From the NCBI GenBank assembly GCA_029204225.1, contig CM055096.1, positions 41,553,305 through 41,617,304 on the forward strand: DNA of 64,000 bases, read 5' to 3'. The position numbers were made by a program, and so were the translations under genes. Under the pieces are notes generated by a model that did no database searches, was not told the origin of the DNA, and saw only the letters and a program-made list of their open reading frames with translations. Within the stretch, counting starts at the first letter, position 1; every line of letters starts with the position of its first letter. Shown piece by piece: positions 62,954 to 64,000 of this stretch. The DNA comes from Diphasiastrum complanatum (lineage: Eukaryota > Streptophyta > Lycopodiopsida > Lycopodiales > Lycopodiaceae).

Positions 62954-64000
62954 CAAACCCTTTGAACCCTTCAATTTATAGCATAACAGGTAAGAACAAA
63001 GTTGTATAAAGTCTTACAGTACTAAAGAGTACCATAAAGCGAAACAAGTTTTAGAACACTCAGCTGTTACCTGCCACCATCTCACAAAAGACAACCGCAC
63101 AAGTTAGTCACGTGAGGAAGATAGGTGTCATAGCTGAGCATCAGTTGTTATCCATGTCTGAAACAAGATTCACTACCTTATCAGCTTGATTGCAATTACA
63201 AATAATACGTCCAATCTTTCCTATCATGTCTTTCATATTTAGCAATACATTCTACCCTTTAACGAAACCGTATCAGGGCAGATGCCATACTGATCAATAC
63301 AAGAGCAAAAAGAATGTATTAAGTTCACATAAGCATTTTACATGTATAAAGCTATCTTGCAATACACTCATAACAAGAGACAGGACTTTGGCATCAGTGC
63401 TAGGTACTAGGGCGGATTTGTGCCATACTAGCCCCAAGCACTCCCACGAAAGTCGTAGGGAGTCCAAGTACAAGTACCTTATGGCTTGGGCAAATCCATG
63501 CCATACAAGCACGTCAAGGTCAAGCTCTTAACAAATTCATAGCTTACTCAAAAGAAACTACTCTTAAGTCAAATAAATCATGTCCTTGTTATAAGTGTCA
63601 TAACTATTTTTTATTAGTTTAAAGACGTGGAACGTATGTACTTCTTAGTAACTGCTTATAAAGGTTATATTTAAAGTCTATCGTAGAAATCCTCATGTAT
63701 GCATAAACCATTACGTAGTGTCGCAAACATTATTCAGATCGGTGTTACCTCAAAAGGCTTCATACTTGGATGCGAGGTGAAGTGTTTTCCTGTGAGCTAC
63801 CCATCTCCAATTGCTTTACTCGAAATCTTCCTTATATACTATTGATTACACACCAAGAATAACAAGTTAAAGATAGTGTGTTATTGTTATAATAGTCTCG
63901 TATTATAAAAAAGATGTTTATCCTTAATACTGTGTCATTATCTTGTAAGCCAGTGTTAGTATCTTCACAAGCCATAAACATGTCTCCATATTACTTCATA
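62954..64000. other. No recognised gene
   Basis: About 1 kb of sequence without family motif. A plus-strand open frame of 113 codons at 63190-63531 has no recognisable domain and no supporting context. Confidence 0.5.

Noticed and set aside
63190-63531. 113-codon open frame near the right end
   Set aside because: No recognisable domain, no splice or repeat context; not enough to call a gene.

Overview
The window looks like nuclear DNA of a land plant with a large, repeat-rich genome. The evidence is a plant-type, intron-containing pyruvate decarboxylase gene, Ty3 chromodomain and Copia LTR retrotransposons primed by initiator-Met tRNA, L1-type LINEs, and many long (GA/CT)n arrays. A fern or gymnosperm fits best; this is an inference from the long introns and from a Penelope-like reverse transcriptase, and the sequence does not prove it. 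There is no bacterial operon, CRISPR array or prophage.

Layout. 1-5085: 5'-truncated plus-strand Ty3 element with a patch of Copia integrase inside its own integrase, ending in a 449-bp LTR. 5086-10685: Copia gag remnant, two minus-strand LINE pieces and a GA array. 10686-21459: minus-strand Ty3 element (both LTRs, PBS, gag, PR, RT, IN, chromodomain) into which a plus-strand Ty3 relative has been inserted (11790 to about 16880). That insert has a tRNA-primed leader with 80-bp tandem repeats and a duplicated gag-PR block, then switches into Copia protease. 21458-26457: GA arrays, gene-poor DNA, and a plus-strand LINE with ORF1 and part of ORF2. 26458-31500: LTR and Ty3 C-terminus, Copia remnants on both strands, and a Ty3 RT-LTR scrap. 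31500-36600: AT-rich DNA with (CT)n tracts and a 68-bp minisatellite. 36600-39511: a degenerate Penelope-like retroelement on the minus strand between two copies of a flank plus (GA)n repeat. 39512-43890: AT-rich DNA, a degenerate repeat field and a Copia RNase H scrap.

44133-55378: the one apparently functional host gene, pyruvate decarboxylase. Its seven exons join in frame to 577 aa with all recognised catalytic motifs. Intron 1 (3.2 kb) holds a SINE-like sequence, TG/AG repeats and a double hairpin; intron 5 (5.2 kb) holds two minus-strand Copia remnants. 55379-64000: gene-poor DNA with tandem repeats, a LINE 3' end, and a Copia element with intact 5' LTR and PBS but only gag left, broken by GA arrays.

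Apart from PDC, everything recognisable is a retroelement, and almost all of it is broken. The most unusual signals are the Penelope-like element tied to GA arrays, the repeated Ty3/Copia chimeric junctions that look like template switches, and overlapping mutually exclusive hairpins in PDC intron 1.
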